Assembly: GCF_032854445.1 (NCBI RefSeq)
Contig: NC_088300.1
Coordinates: 82,191,084 to 82,255,083 of the forward strand
DNA length: 64,000 nt
DNA from: Liolophura sinensis
Lineage: Eukaryota; Mollusca; Polyplacophora; Chitonida; Chitonidae
Reading direction: 5' to 3'
The notes under the pieces are model-generated. The model did no database searches and was not told where the DNA came from. It saw only the letters and a program-made list of their open reading frames with translations. This document shows positions 53,992 through 64,000 of the stretch, piece by piece. A program made the position numbers and the translations under genes. The first letter of the stretch is position 1. Each line of letters begins with the position of its first letter.

Positions 53992-54780
53992 ATCTGAAAT
54001 ATTTCAGTCATGTCATGGTAAGAACATGTTTAAAACAGAGGCAAAGAATATGGTGATGAGAATGTGTTTAAAACCAGTTACAAAGATTAAACTATAGGTA
54101 ATACTCAGCAATCAAAATATTTTTATAACACAAAGTATAACCTATATATTTACAGGTTCAAATAAATTCACAATGGACATTTTTAGACCCTTTGTCTAAT
54201 GTGAGCAATATATACACAGTCAACCAGGATAGGATTAATAGTGTGTCCACAGTTTTTCATATTTAGCAGATTATAAAATAAATTTCCTACCCAAGTCCAT
54301 GAGTGAAACAATTTTTTAATTAAACCAACACCACTACATTTTCAGGCAGTTTACAGATACTTGTTTTTACACCACCATAGTGGATGTTGATTTGAACTTT
54401 TATTTATTATGTATTTTATTTGTTTGATTTATTTATTTCACTGCGTGTAGATGTACAGCAATTTCTTTCACTGCCCAGGAAAGCCATGCTCATCTTCGCA
54501 TGGAAATAAATTTAAGCTAAACTGTTGGTACAACATATGCCTTGTTGCCTTAAAGGATTAATGTCTAGACTGGTTATTTATTAATAATTAGATGCCCCTG
54601 TATACTGTTAAAATGAGTCACTAGATGATGGGGCTGGGTTTACGCATTTTTTCCGCCAAGACTTGGTAGTCTCCGCTGAATGACGTCATACAAGTCCATC
54701 CTTAACGAGCTGTCAGACCTTCGCCATTTAGTTCTGTATTAAAAAGACACACATATGACAACAAGCATATCAAATTTCTA
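53992..54780. other. Intronic sequence without recognisable repeats or genes
   Basis: The sequence is AT-rich. The only notable site is a TGACGTCA palindrome at 54681-54688, listed separately. Confidence 0.5.
54681..54688. promoter_or_regulatory. CRE-like palindrome TGACGTCA upstream of the THAP-like ORF
   Basis: A perfect 8-bp CREB/ATF consensus lies about 100 bp before the ATG at 54787. A second perfect copy is at 61442-61449. One chance match in this length of DNA is not surprising, so function is unproven. Confidence 0.35.
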
Positions 54781-54786
54781 CATGAA

Positions 54787-54936
54787 ATGATTTGCCATTC
54801 TGCATACGGTTGTAACAACAGGTCGTCGAAGAACCCTGGATTTAATTTTTCCAAGTTTCCAGATGACTTGGCCCTCAGGAAAACGTGGATTCATGGCGCA
54901 AGAGAGAAAGGTTTTATACCTAACAAACACAGCTAA
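54787..54936 (+). pseudogene. THAP-type zinc finger N-terminal fragment
   Basis: ATG 54787 opens 49 codons: MICHSAYGCNNRSSKNPGF, NFSKFPDDLALRKTWIHGA, REKGFIPNKHS, then TAA. The Cys pair at the start, the FP-x-D motif and the invariant Trp in the right order match the THAP domain (a C2CH DNA-binding fold found in P-element transposases and host factors). The expected second half (C-x2-H and AVPTIF-like text) does not follow in frame, and no GT donor is at the end. The Cys spacing is one residue longer than usual. It is antisense in a SETDB1 intron and is either a first exon with an unseen partner or a decayed fragment. Confidence 0.6.
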
Positions 54937-54939
54937 ATA

Positions 54940-56860
54940 TTGGCCGGGCTAGCAGGAGTCGGGATGAGAAATCCTGGGCAGCTAAAATTTAACAGCCAGG
55001 AGGAAAAATCAGGCTTTAAAAATATGTGTATAAACTCTGGTGATAGGGCTTGGTGGGTGTAAAACAAAGCGGAAGTTCATTAGTCTGATCAATCTTCGGT
55101 ATGATGGTAAGGTGAAAGAACAGTAGATACAACCACTTGATGGCTTCCAATGAATTTGATACACGCTCTCCCATTGGCTGTGTCTCTCCTGTGGGCCACT
55201 GAGTGAGATTCTAACAAATTATGAACTGCATACAACAACCCAATGGCCGTTTGACAGCTACAGTAATGCTAGCGGTTTCTGACCGGCTACAGAGGACGAT
55301 TAAAACTGAAACCAATCCAAAACTAATGGTGTTGCTTGACTGCATTAATAAAAAATTAGTGACTGGTGTTGAAATACTGGTTGCTGCTTAGAATTACTCA
55401 TAAAAGGTGTGAAAACAAATGACACCTCTTAGAATACTGCTCAGGGTAAGTGCAAAAACAATCTGACATAGTGATAACCCATCCCCCAATGTTGTAATCT
55501 CTCATCCGAATTAGGGAAGAGCTCATAAGACGGAACAACGGATCAGAAAAGGTGGAGAATTTGTGTCCAATCTCTAGGAACAGACAGTCGGCTATGTAGG
55601 CACACCTGGCAGGTCCAAATGATCAGACACATGCCTTCTGTAAGATGGGTAGGAAGTTGGAGGTCATGTGACAACCTTTCATGTTGAAAACAAAATGGCC
55701 GCCCAATGTTAAAGCATTGGGGAAAAGGAAGACCTAGTTGTACAAAATAACACAACGAAAGCTCTGCCGAAATACTCAGACTATCTTCAAAGCTGTAAAT
55801 TATACAAATCCAACAGACACATGATCACTGACAGCAATTCAAAAAAAGACATTTTTGTACGCAATACCGTTGGGAGGATCGTTTTCTTCACCCATACCGT
55901 TTGCTACTACAGAAATCACGTGGTCTTTAGCTTTCGACCCGTCTTACAGACATTCAGATGTGGCTGGATTGGAGACAAGTCAATCTCAAACAAGCAATCA
56001 CAAGCAAACTAAATCTGAAGCAGCGACTGTCTTGTAAAGTAGATGGAGACTGGTGTCCAAGACATTTTACATGACCAAGCAATAAAAATATTCCGGTGAA
56101 AGGAAAGCATTTGCGGACTGAAACTGTGAGCTTGGTTTTAAATGTTTGTGATTTGTCATACCTGAACGTGGTGATGGCAGGTGTGGAAATGGATGTATAC
56201 ATGGAAATATACCCATCACAAACTTCACATACATGCACTAATACATTGCAACAAGTTTTAAACAATATATTACTGTAAATGAGACACTAACATATCCTGA
56301 AAGCTACAGTCACGTGTCTGTAACCGACAACTTAAAGAATTCAACGTTAACCAAAAAAATTATTTATTTTCAGTGACTCTTCCCTTGGAATAATCACAAG
56401 TGTATGGCTTTGGCAGGAATAATTGGCAGTTGATTGGCAGCTCAGTCCGAATATATTAGGAAATTTTCTGACACACTGGGGGGCCCAGTGTGGGCCATTC
56501 TGCAATGCTATCACGCATTCAAATATACATGTAATAGATATGAAAAGATGGAGGGTTGGGGGAATACCTGCAAACTTAAACTCACGTTTCAAATGTTTTG
56601 AATAATGAGATGCATGTAGGGAAGACAATGTCTTTATGGCTGACAAAACACTTGTAACCAATGGTACATATGTGATGATTGAACACCTTCACTTCTTCAA
56701 GAATTCAAGCTGTTCATCCAGCTTGTCGACAAACCACTTAAATAAATACTTGGACAGAGTTTTATTTATTCACTTCGTGTGATAGAAACAGGGTGCACAT
56801 GTATACACTTGTGCATGTATGGAAAGAATCACCTTTTTGGGCCTCAATGTCAGTCAATGA
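54940..56860. other. Intronic sequence with short ORFs only
   Basis: Small frames are present (for example 55821-56012 + and 56347-56661 -), but none shows a recognisable domain. The text DGDWCPRHF near 56045-56070 (+) resembles the C-x2-H-F end of a THAP domain, too weakly for a call. Confidence 0.4.
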
Positions 56861-56864
56861 AGGC

Positions 56865-59800
56865 GACTAGACAGGGCTGATGAGGACAGAATGTCTGGCT
56901 TGCCCTGAATGGGGAGGGAATCAACCAGACTGGGCTGATGAGGGCAAAATGTCTAGACTGTCTTGAATGGGGAGGGAATCAACCAGACTGGGCTGATGAG
57001 GACAGAATGTCTGGCTTGCCCTGAATGGAGAGGGAATCAACCAGACTGGGCTGATGAGGACAGAATGTCTGGCTTGCCCTGAATGGAGAGGGAATCAACC
57101 AGACTGGGCAAATGAGGACAGAATGTCTGGCTTGCCCGGAATGGAGAGGGAATCAACCAGACTGGGCTGATGAGGACAGAATGTCTGGCTTGCCCGGAAT
57201 GGAGAGGGAATCAACCAGACTGGGCTGATGAGGACAGAATGTCTGGCTTGCCCTGAATGGGGAGGGAATCAACCAGACTGGGCAAATGAGGACAGAATGT
57301 CTGGCTTGCCCTGAATGGAGAGGGAATCAACCAGACTGGGCAAATGAGGACAGAATGTCTGGCTTGCCCGGAATGGAGAGGGAATCAACCAGACTGGGCT
57401 GATGAGGACAGAATGTCTGGCTTGCCCGGAATGGGGAGGGAATCAACCAGACTGGGCAAATGAGGACAGAATGTCTGGCTTGCCCTGAATGGAGAGGGAA
57501 TCAACCAGACTGGGCAAATGAGGACAGAATGTCTGGCTTGCCCGGAATGGGGAGGGAATCAACCAGACTGGGCTGATGAGGACAGAATGTCTGGCTTGCC
57601 CTGAATGGGGAGGGAATCAACCAGACTGGGCAAATGAGGACAGAATGTCTGGCTTGCCCTGAATGGAGAGGGAATCAACCAGACTGGGCTGATGAGGACA
57701 GAATGTCTGGCTTGCCCTGAATGGGGAGGGAATCAACCAGACTGGGCGGATGAGGACAGAATGTCTGGCTTGCCCTGAATGGAGAGGGAATCAACCAGAC
57801 TGGGCAAATGAGGACAGAATGTCTGGATTGCCCGGAATGGAGAGGGAATCAACCAGACTGGGCTGATGAGGACAGAATGTCTGGCTTGCCCTGAATGGGG
57901 AGGGAATCAACCAGACTGGGCTGATGAGGACAGAATGTCTGGCTTGCCCTGAATGGAGAGGGAATCAACCAGACTGGGCTGATGAGGACAGAATGTCTGG
58001 CTTGCCCTGAATGGAGAGGGAATCAACCAGACTGGGCTGATGAGGACAGAATGTCTGGCTTGCCCTGAATGGGGAAGGAATCAACCAGACTGGGCTGATG
58101 AGGACAGAATGTCTGGCTTGCCCTGAATGGGGAGGGAATCAACCACACTGGGCTGATGAGGACAGAATGTCTGCCTTGCCCGGAATGGAGAGGGAATCAA
58201 CCAGACTGGGCTGATGAGGACAGAATGTCTGGCTTGCCCTGAATGGAGAGGGAATCAACCAGACTGGGCTGATGAGGACAGAATGTCTGGCTTGCCCTGA
58301 ATGGAGAGGGAATCAACCAGACTGGGCAAATGAGGACAGAATGTCTGGCTTGCCCGGAATGGAGAGGGAATCAACCAGACTGGGCTGATGAGGACAGAAT
58401 GTCTGGCTTGCCCGGAATGGAGAGGGAATCAACCAGACTGGGCTGATGAGGACAGAATGTCTGGCTTGCCCTGAATGGAGAGGGAATCAACCAGACTGGG
58501 CAAATGAGGACAGAATGTCTGGCTTGCCCTGAATGGAGAGGGAATCAACCAGACTGGGCAAATGAGGACAGAATGTCTGGCTTGCCCGGAATGGAGAGGG
58601 AATCAACCAGACTGGGCTGATGAGGACAGAATGTCTGGCTTGCCCGGAATGGGGAGGGAATCAACCAGACTGGGCAAATGAGGACAGAATGTCTGGCTTG
58701 CCCTGAATGGAGAGGGAATCAACCAGACTGGGCAAATGAGGACAGAATGTCTGGCTTGCCCGGAATGGGGAGGGAATCAACCAGACTGGGCTGATGAGGA
58801 CAGAATGTCTGGCTTGCCCTGAATGGGGAGGGAATCAACCAGACTGGGCAAATGAGGACAGAATGTCTGGCTTGCCCTGAATGGAGAGGGAATCAACCAG
58901 ACTGGGCTGATGAGGACAGAATGTCTGGCTTGCCCGGAATGGGGAGGGAATCAACCAGACTGGGCTGATGAGGACAGAATGTCTGGCTTGCCCTGAATGG
59001 AGAGGGAATCAACCAGACTGGGCAAATGAGGACAGAATGTCTGGATTGCCCGGAATGGAGAGGGAATCAACCAGACTGGGCTGATGAGGACAGAATGTCT
59101 GGCTTGCCCTGAATGGGGAGGGAATCAACCAGACTGGGCTGATGAGAACAGAATGTCTGGCTTGCCCTGAATGGAGAGGGAATCAACCAGACTGGGCTGA
59201 TGAGGACAGAATGTCTGGCTTGCCCTGAATGGAGAGGGAATCAACCAGACTGGGCTGATGAGGACAGAATGTCTGGCTTGCCCTGAATGGGGAAGGAATC
59301 AACCAGACTGGGCAAATGAGGACAGAATGTCTGGCTTGCCCTGAATGGGGAGGGAATCAACCACACTGGGCTGATGAGGACAGAATGTCTGCCTTGCCCG
59401 GAATGGAGAGGGAATCAACCAGACTGGGCTGATGAGGACAGAATGTCTGGCTTGCCCGGAATGGAGAGGGAATCAACCAGAGAGGGCTGATGAGGACAGA
59501 ATGTCTGGCTTGCCCTGAATAGAGGACAGAATGTCTGGCTTGCCCTGAATGGAGAGGGAATCAACCAGACTGGGCTGATGAGGACAGAATGTCTGGCTTG
59601 CCCTGAATGGAGAGGGAATCAACCAGACTGGGCTGATGAGGACAGAATGTCTAGACTGCCATGAATGGGGAAGGAATCAACCAGACTGGGCAAATGAGGA
59701 CAAAATGTCTGGCTTGCCCGGAATGGAGAGGGAATCAACCAGACTGGGCAAATGAGGACAGAATGTCTGGCTTGCCCGGAATGGAGAGGGAATCAACCAG

Positions 59801-60165
59801 ACTGGGCTGATGAGGACAGAATGTCTGGCTTGCCCTGAATGGAGAGGGAATCAACCAGACTGGGCTGATGAGGACAGAATGTCTGGCTTGCCCTGAATGG
59901 AGAGGGAATCAACCAGACTGGGCTGATGAGGACAGAATGTCTAGACTGCCCTGAATGGAGAGGGAATCAACCAGACTGGGCTGATGAGGACAGAATGTCT
60001 GGCTTGCCCTGAATGGAGAGGGAATCAACCAGACTGGGCTGATGAGGACAGAATGTCTGGCTTGCCCGGAATGGAGAGGGAATCAACCAGACTGGGCTGA
60101 TGAGGACAAAATGTCTGGCTTGCCCTGAATGGGGAGGGAATCAACCAGACTGGGCTGATGAGGAA
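56865..60165. repeat. Satellite-like array, 58-bp unit, about 57 copies
   Basis: The unit is gaatggggagggaatcaacc plus agactgggctgatgaggacagaatgtctggcttgccct (given in parts). Three binary variant sites (gaga/ggga, ctgatg/caaatg, ccct/ccgg) mark units. Rare markers recur 1218 bp apart: accacactgg at 58142 and 59360, gtctggattg at 57821 and 59039. This shows a duplicated block of 21 units. It is the most homogeneous array of the window. Confidence 0.97.
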
Positions 60166-60169
60166 AATT

Positions 60170-62010
60170 TGGCAGTTATTATAAGCATAGTTTGCTTCCT
60201 CAAGAGGCCGATATCATAGTGGCAAGTGTATTTTTGTAGTTGACGAGCTGGTATATGATCACCCATTACGATGTACCATATCTGCTTGAGCAATATTAAA
60301 AACTTGCCTCGGGAAGCTGTAAAATATCATCCATGCCACCAAGGTGTTTTTTTTTTTTTTAAATCAGCAATTGCAAGATTATTAAATGGAGTTTAAAGAG
60401 AAAAAGTTCAGCTATGTGAACAGACTGTAAAAAAAACTTGCTGTCCTTGCGGCTGAGTTAAGATTCCAGCTGTTAGGCAGTCAATCTTAATATGTTAGCA
60501 GAGAGGCGGCTTGGCCAGGAAGGATAAGGAAGCACTCCGGCTGAATGGATGTACGACACTGCTGGCATACCCCGTAGCCCAAGGCATATCCATGCACTCG
60601 ACACCGTCTGTTCTAGAATAGATATATAGATTTAGATTTACTCAGACTTAGGCGAACAGGACTCTCGCCAAAACAATGACAGCAATATCAAAGGCGAAAC
60701 AATGTACATAAGAAATTAAACACAGACGTGAGGACTGACTTTTGTATAACAACTTAAATGACATCCACATATTAATTTAGACATTTAGACACATTAATAT
60801 TAAAAAAGACAATAAATTGTTTTTCACTTGTCAATTCAACTCATCCCTTAATGCCACTGAAACATCAATATACTTTGCAAGCTTATTTTAAATACATAGC
60901 TGTCCATTCTGACTTTTGAGCTCTTCCCTGACAAGGATTAGCGGCACAGTAGGAAACAAAAAAGGACTACAGCCACCCTTCATAATAACTGTTTGACACG
61001 CTTCAGTAATTCCAGCCATTATATAACCAGGAAAATTATTTTCTGGGAACCTATTTTTGAAGTAAATCCACTCGGGGAATAGAATATTTATTGTGAAGCG
61101 GACAGAAGGAAAGAATAGCAAATATTAAATCTGATATACACGTGAAATTTAGACCTACAGTGTAATACAGGATAAAGTTATAGCTTACCAGCCTGTATTG
61201 CCAGTGCGGTTGGAAATGCCTGGACAAAGTTTAAATTCAAAATCTAAAAACTCAGAATCTGAAGTCTAGCCAGAGATGTCTGTGTCATAAATCGGAACTT
61301 CAACATCTTTCATTATGGGTGTAAATTGATATGGTGGTACCGTATTTGCTTCTGTGTAGCTAAAATCCATCTCAAAAATGACATCGTTTTAATACAAATT
61401 CCCAGGTTCTACAGACTAGCTAGAGTTGGGTTGGCCATCTATGACGTCACCTACTGAGCTTTACTGGCTGGAGATCGGCAGGGGTTGTAAATCTATTGTT
61501 TTTTGGTGTTTTAAGGTCATAACGACATTTCTCAAAACCCTTCTGCTAAAATACTGTTAAACAGGTTATAATCTTCATACACAGGAACTAAATTAGGACA
61601 CTAATCTTTTAATATTAATGCCAATAGTGTTACATATTTGGTGTATTTATAAATTAAGCCTACTTTCTCACACTGATTTGGGGGCAAAATATACTTGCAC
61701 TTATCTGTACCTTGTCTATCCCATTTCAGAACAATACACCGGTTTGATTAGATACTGCATATTTTGGAAAATACCATCTCAAAGGAAAATACTATACCAA
61801 GGAAAATGAGATTCAAGATGCTCACAGATCCTACACCCCTGATGATGCATTCCAAATCAGTTTTGAAAAATACAGTGGAGATTCACGATGTACATTGGGA
61901 CAACTTTTTGAACAAATATACAGTACCAATGCATTTTCAGCAGATTAAACAGCTTACTTTAAATACTATTTGAAAACTATAAAACATACATATTATAAGT
62001 TACCTGTGTG
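60170..62010. other. Intronic sequence without recognisable genes
   Basis: AT-rich. It holds a poly-T run at about 60347-60360 and a TGACGTCA site at 61442-61449. No exon, transposon domain or tandem array is seen. Confidence 0.5.
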
Positions 62011-62014
62011 CTGA

Positions 62015-62119
62015 GAAGGGTATGTGGAGATTTTAACCTTTGGTGTGAAATTTTAACCCTGAGCTGCAGACGAAGGGTTAAAATTTTACACAGATGGCTT
62101 AAATCCCCTGATACCCTTC
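62015..62119. repeat. Foldback (hairpin) sequence, about 45-bp arms
   Basis: The left arm starts gaagggtatgtggagatttt and continues through tgtgaaattttaaccct. The right arm begins agggttaaaattttacaca and ends gatacccttc. The arms are imperfect inverted copies with a loop of about 13 nt. It could be a small foldback or MITE-like element; no target duplication was identified. Confidence 0.75.
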
Positions 62120-62289
62120 TCCACATGAGGAAAACGATTTTGTCCTTACAACATTTATCAGAGAGCCATTCTCTCATATATGTAAAACTGAGGTAAGAAA
62201 CACCAAGCAAGCTATGTCGAATGCGGACAGCACTGGTGTATGGTGACATGGCATGGAATGCAGCGCCACAAAAAAAATGATGTCGCTCC

Positions 62290-63240
62290 ACACAGTAATT
62301 AAACAGCACAGAGTTTAAAGTTAGCGCCCTAACTGCTTGTGCAGTAATTTAGCTCTATAAGGTTTAAAGTTGGCTTCCTAACACCTGCCTGCGCAGTAAT
62401 TTAGTTCTACAGGGTTTAAAGTTAGCTTCCTAACCTCTGCCTGCGCAGTAATTTAGTTCTACAGGGTTTAAAGTTGGCTTCCTAACACCTGCCTGCGCAG
62501 TAATTTAGCTCTATAAGGTTTAAAGTGAGCTTCCTAACCTCTGCCTGCGCAGTAATTTAGTTCTACAGGGTTTAAAGTTAGCTTCCTAACCTCTGCCTGC
62601 GCAGTAATTTAGTTCTACAGGGTTTAAAGTTGGCTTCCTAACACCTGCCTGCGCAGTAATTTAGCTCTACAGGGTTTAAAGTTGGCTTCCTAACACCTGC
62701 CTGCGCAGTAATTTAGCTCTATAAGGTTTAAAGTTAGCTTCCTAACCTCTGCCTGCGCAGTAATTTAGCTCTACAGGGCTTAAGTGAGCTTCCTAACCTC
62801 TGCCTGCACAGTAATTTAGTTCTACAGGGTTTAAAGTTAGCTTCCTAACCTCTGCCTGCGCAGTAATTTAGCTCTACAGGGTTTAAAGTTAGCTTCCTAA
62901 CCTCTGCCTGCGCAGTAATTTAGCTCTATAAGGTTTAAAGTTAGCTTCCTAACCTCTGCCTGCGCAGTAATTTAGCTCTACAGGGTTTAAAGTTAGCTTC
63001 CTAACCTCTGCCTGCGCAGTAATTTAGCTCTACAGGGCTTAAGTGAGCTTCCTAACCTCTGCCTGCACAGTAATTTAGTTCTACAGGGTTTAAAGTTAGC
63101 TTCCTAACACCTGCCTGCGCAGTAATTTAGCTCTACAGGGCTTAAGTTAGCTTCCTAACCTCTGCCTGCGCAGTATTTTAGCTCTACAGGGTTTAAAGTT
63201 AGCTTTCTTACCTCCATCTGCACAGTAATTTAGCTTTGCA
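62290..63240. repeat. SETDB1: Minisatellite, about 52-bp unit, about 18 copies, downstream of exon a donor
   Basis: The unit is cctgcgcagtaatttagctc plus tacagggtttaaagttagcttcctaacctctg. On the minus strand it starts about 195 nt after the exon a donor. Subtypes with ctataagg and gcttaagt recur in blocks, which suggests multi-unit duplications. Confidence 0.95.
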
Positions 63241-63433
63241 GGATTTAAAATTATTGAAACCCCTGATGTGATTTATATACGCCTTGTGGCTTCTTGCAGC
63301 TCTGACAAGGGTGGGCAGTGGCAATGGAGAATCATGGATAATGTGGGGACACCACCAAATTATATAAGATGAGAAAGGGTATTTAGGCCTATTTGTGTTC
63401 CACACTTAGAATCATTTTTCAGTGAAGTCTTAC

Positions 63434-63569
63434 CACCTGCCCCAGTTTGAGCTTCTCGGCACACCACACTGGAGGGAACGTCAATCTCACTACTGTAGTC
63501 TGTTAAATACTCATCATCATCCTTGTCTTCCCCTCTTTTGACCACTCGGTTTGGACTTTCTATCAATGT
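63434..63569 (-). CDS. SETDB1: SETDB1 exon a: acidic linker between Tudor and MBD regions
   Basis: The encoded text runs SPNRVVKRGEDKDDDEYLTD, then SSEIDVPSSVVCREAQTGAG. The donor is GGTG|GTAAGA at 63433. The acceptor is uncertain: CAAAG|ACATTG (exon from 63569) keeps the frame, and GATAG|AAAG is an alternative; both lack a strong pyrimidine tract. It ends with one base of a Gly codon, which the next exon completes. It is a low-complexity acidic linker, so its identity rests on frame continuity with the following exons. Confidence 0.7.
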
Positions 63570-63664
63570 CTTTGAAGTTTACAGATCACATATTTATATC
63601 GCCCACACAAAAACGTACATGTATGTAAAACTGCTTGTTTGATTATGGGCTACATGGGAACATC

Positions 63665-64000
63665 AGAGAGATAAGTTACGCTTAATACTTTCATCACATG
63701 GCATGTTAAGCAGGTATGTTAGGCTTGACATTCTCATCACATGGAACATTAGAGAGATAAGTTCACCATGATACTCTCATCACAAGACATGTTAGGCAGG
63801 TAAGTTAGGCTTGATATTCTCATCACATGGAATGTTAGGCAGGTAAGTTCGGCTTGATATTCAAATCACATGGAACGTTAGAGAGGTAAGTTCAGCTTGA
63901 TATTCTCATCACATAGCATGTTAGGCAGGTAAGTTAGGCTTGATATTCTCATCACATGGAATGTTAGAGAGATAAGTTAGGCTTGATATTCTCATCACAT
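63665..64000. repeat. Minisatellite, about 41-bp unit, eight copies, running off the window
   Basis: The unit is ggtaagttaggcttgatatt plus ctcatcacatggaatgttagg. It lies upstream (in gene orientation) of SETDB1 exon a, in the preceding intron, and continues past the window edge. Confidence 0.93.

Larger units (their letters stand above)
17099..63569 (-). other. SETDB1: SETDB1 (H3K9 methyltransferase) locus, partial, at least 15 exons
   Basis: Fifteen minus-strand exons from 63569 down to 17099 have GT-AG borders and agreeing phases and total about 2.1 kb of coding sequence. They spell the SETDB1 order: acidic linker, MBD, pre-SET cysteine cluster, SET part 1, long insertion, SET part 2 up to GRYLN. 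The presence of both the MBD and a SET domain split by an acidic insertion is diagnostic of SETDB1/Eggless rather than SUV39 or G9a. The enzyme trimethylates histone H3 lysine 9 in the nucleus and silences transposons and genes. Tudor-domain exons should lie above 64000. The final exon(s) with HSC-x-PN and post-SET are missing. Most of the 46 kb is intronic minisatellite. Confidence 0.95.

Noticed and set aside
56040-56070. Second half of a THAP domain (CPRHF)
   Set aside because: Only a five-residue resemblance, with no supporting splice site or downstream conserved text.

Overview
The window is animal nuclear DNA, most likely from a mollusc or another lophotrochozoan. This is inferred from a tRNA-derived SINE (18975-19247 and 35719-35975) of a type I associate with bivalve and gastropod genomes, a Polinton/Maverick element, CR1/L2-like LINE pieces, and an intron-rich SETDB1-type gene. 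There is no bacterial gene organisation.

Bases 1-11520 are the middle and right part of a Polinton (Maverick), a virus-like DNA transposon. From left to right it carries a membrane-type hypothetical protein (-, cut by the window edge), a second hypothetical gene (-), a hypothetical gene with a C-terminal membrane anchor (+), two more hypothetical genes (-), a double jelly-roll-type major capsid protein (+), an FtsK/A32-type packaging ATPase (+), a hypothetical gene ending in a membrane segment (+), a small membrane protein (+), a retroviral-type integrase (+), and a protein-primed family B DNA polymerase (-). Nearly every gene is broken by frameshifts or stops, and the polymerase lacks an expected metal-binding Asp in motif C. 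A run of 200 N (11521-11720) separates this contig from the rest.

Bases 11721-64000 are one host locus read on the minus strand: the histone H3K9 methyltransferase SETDB1. Fifteen exons can be placed between 63569 and 17099, encoding about 700 residues: an acidic linker, the MBD, the cysteine-rich pre-SET domain, and the first part of the SET domain with its long insertion, up to GRYLN. All junction phases agree except for a one-base deficit in the exon at 20148-20382. The 5' exons (Tudor region) lie beyond 64000. The last exon(s), expected to carry the HSC-x-PN and post-SET segments, were not found between the gap and 17099.

The introns are mostly minisatellites, more than 25 arrays with units of 21 to 94 bp and higher-order periods. 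The most unusual feature is where these arrays sit. In the gene's orientation, nearly every intron longer than 200 bp has an array starting within about 0-200 nt of its 5' splice site. In five introns the repeat unit is a copy of the upstream exon's end together with its GT donor, so the array is a ladder of duplicated 5' splice sites. SINEs and LINEs have inserted into or beside several arrays. A THAP-domain-like ORF lies antisense in the largest intron.
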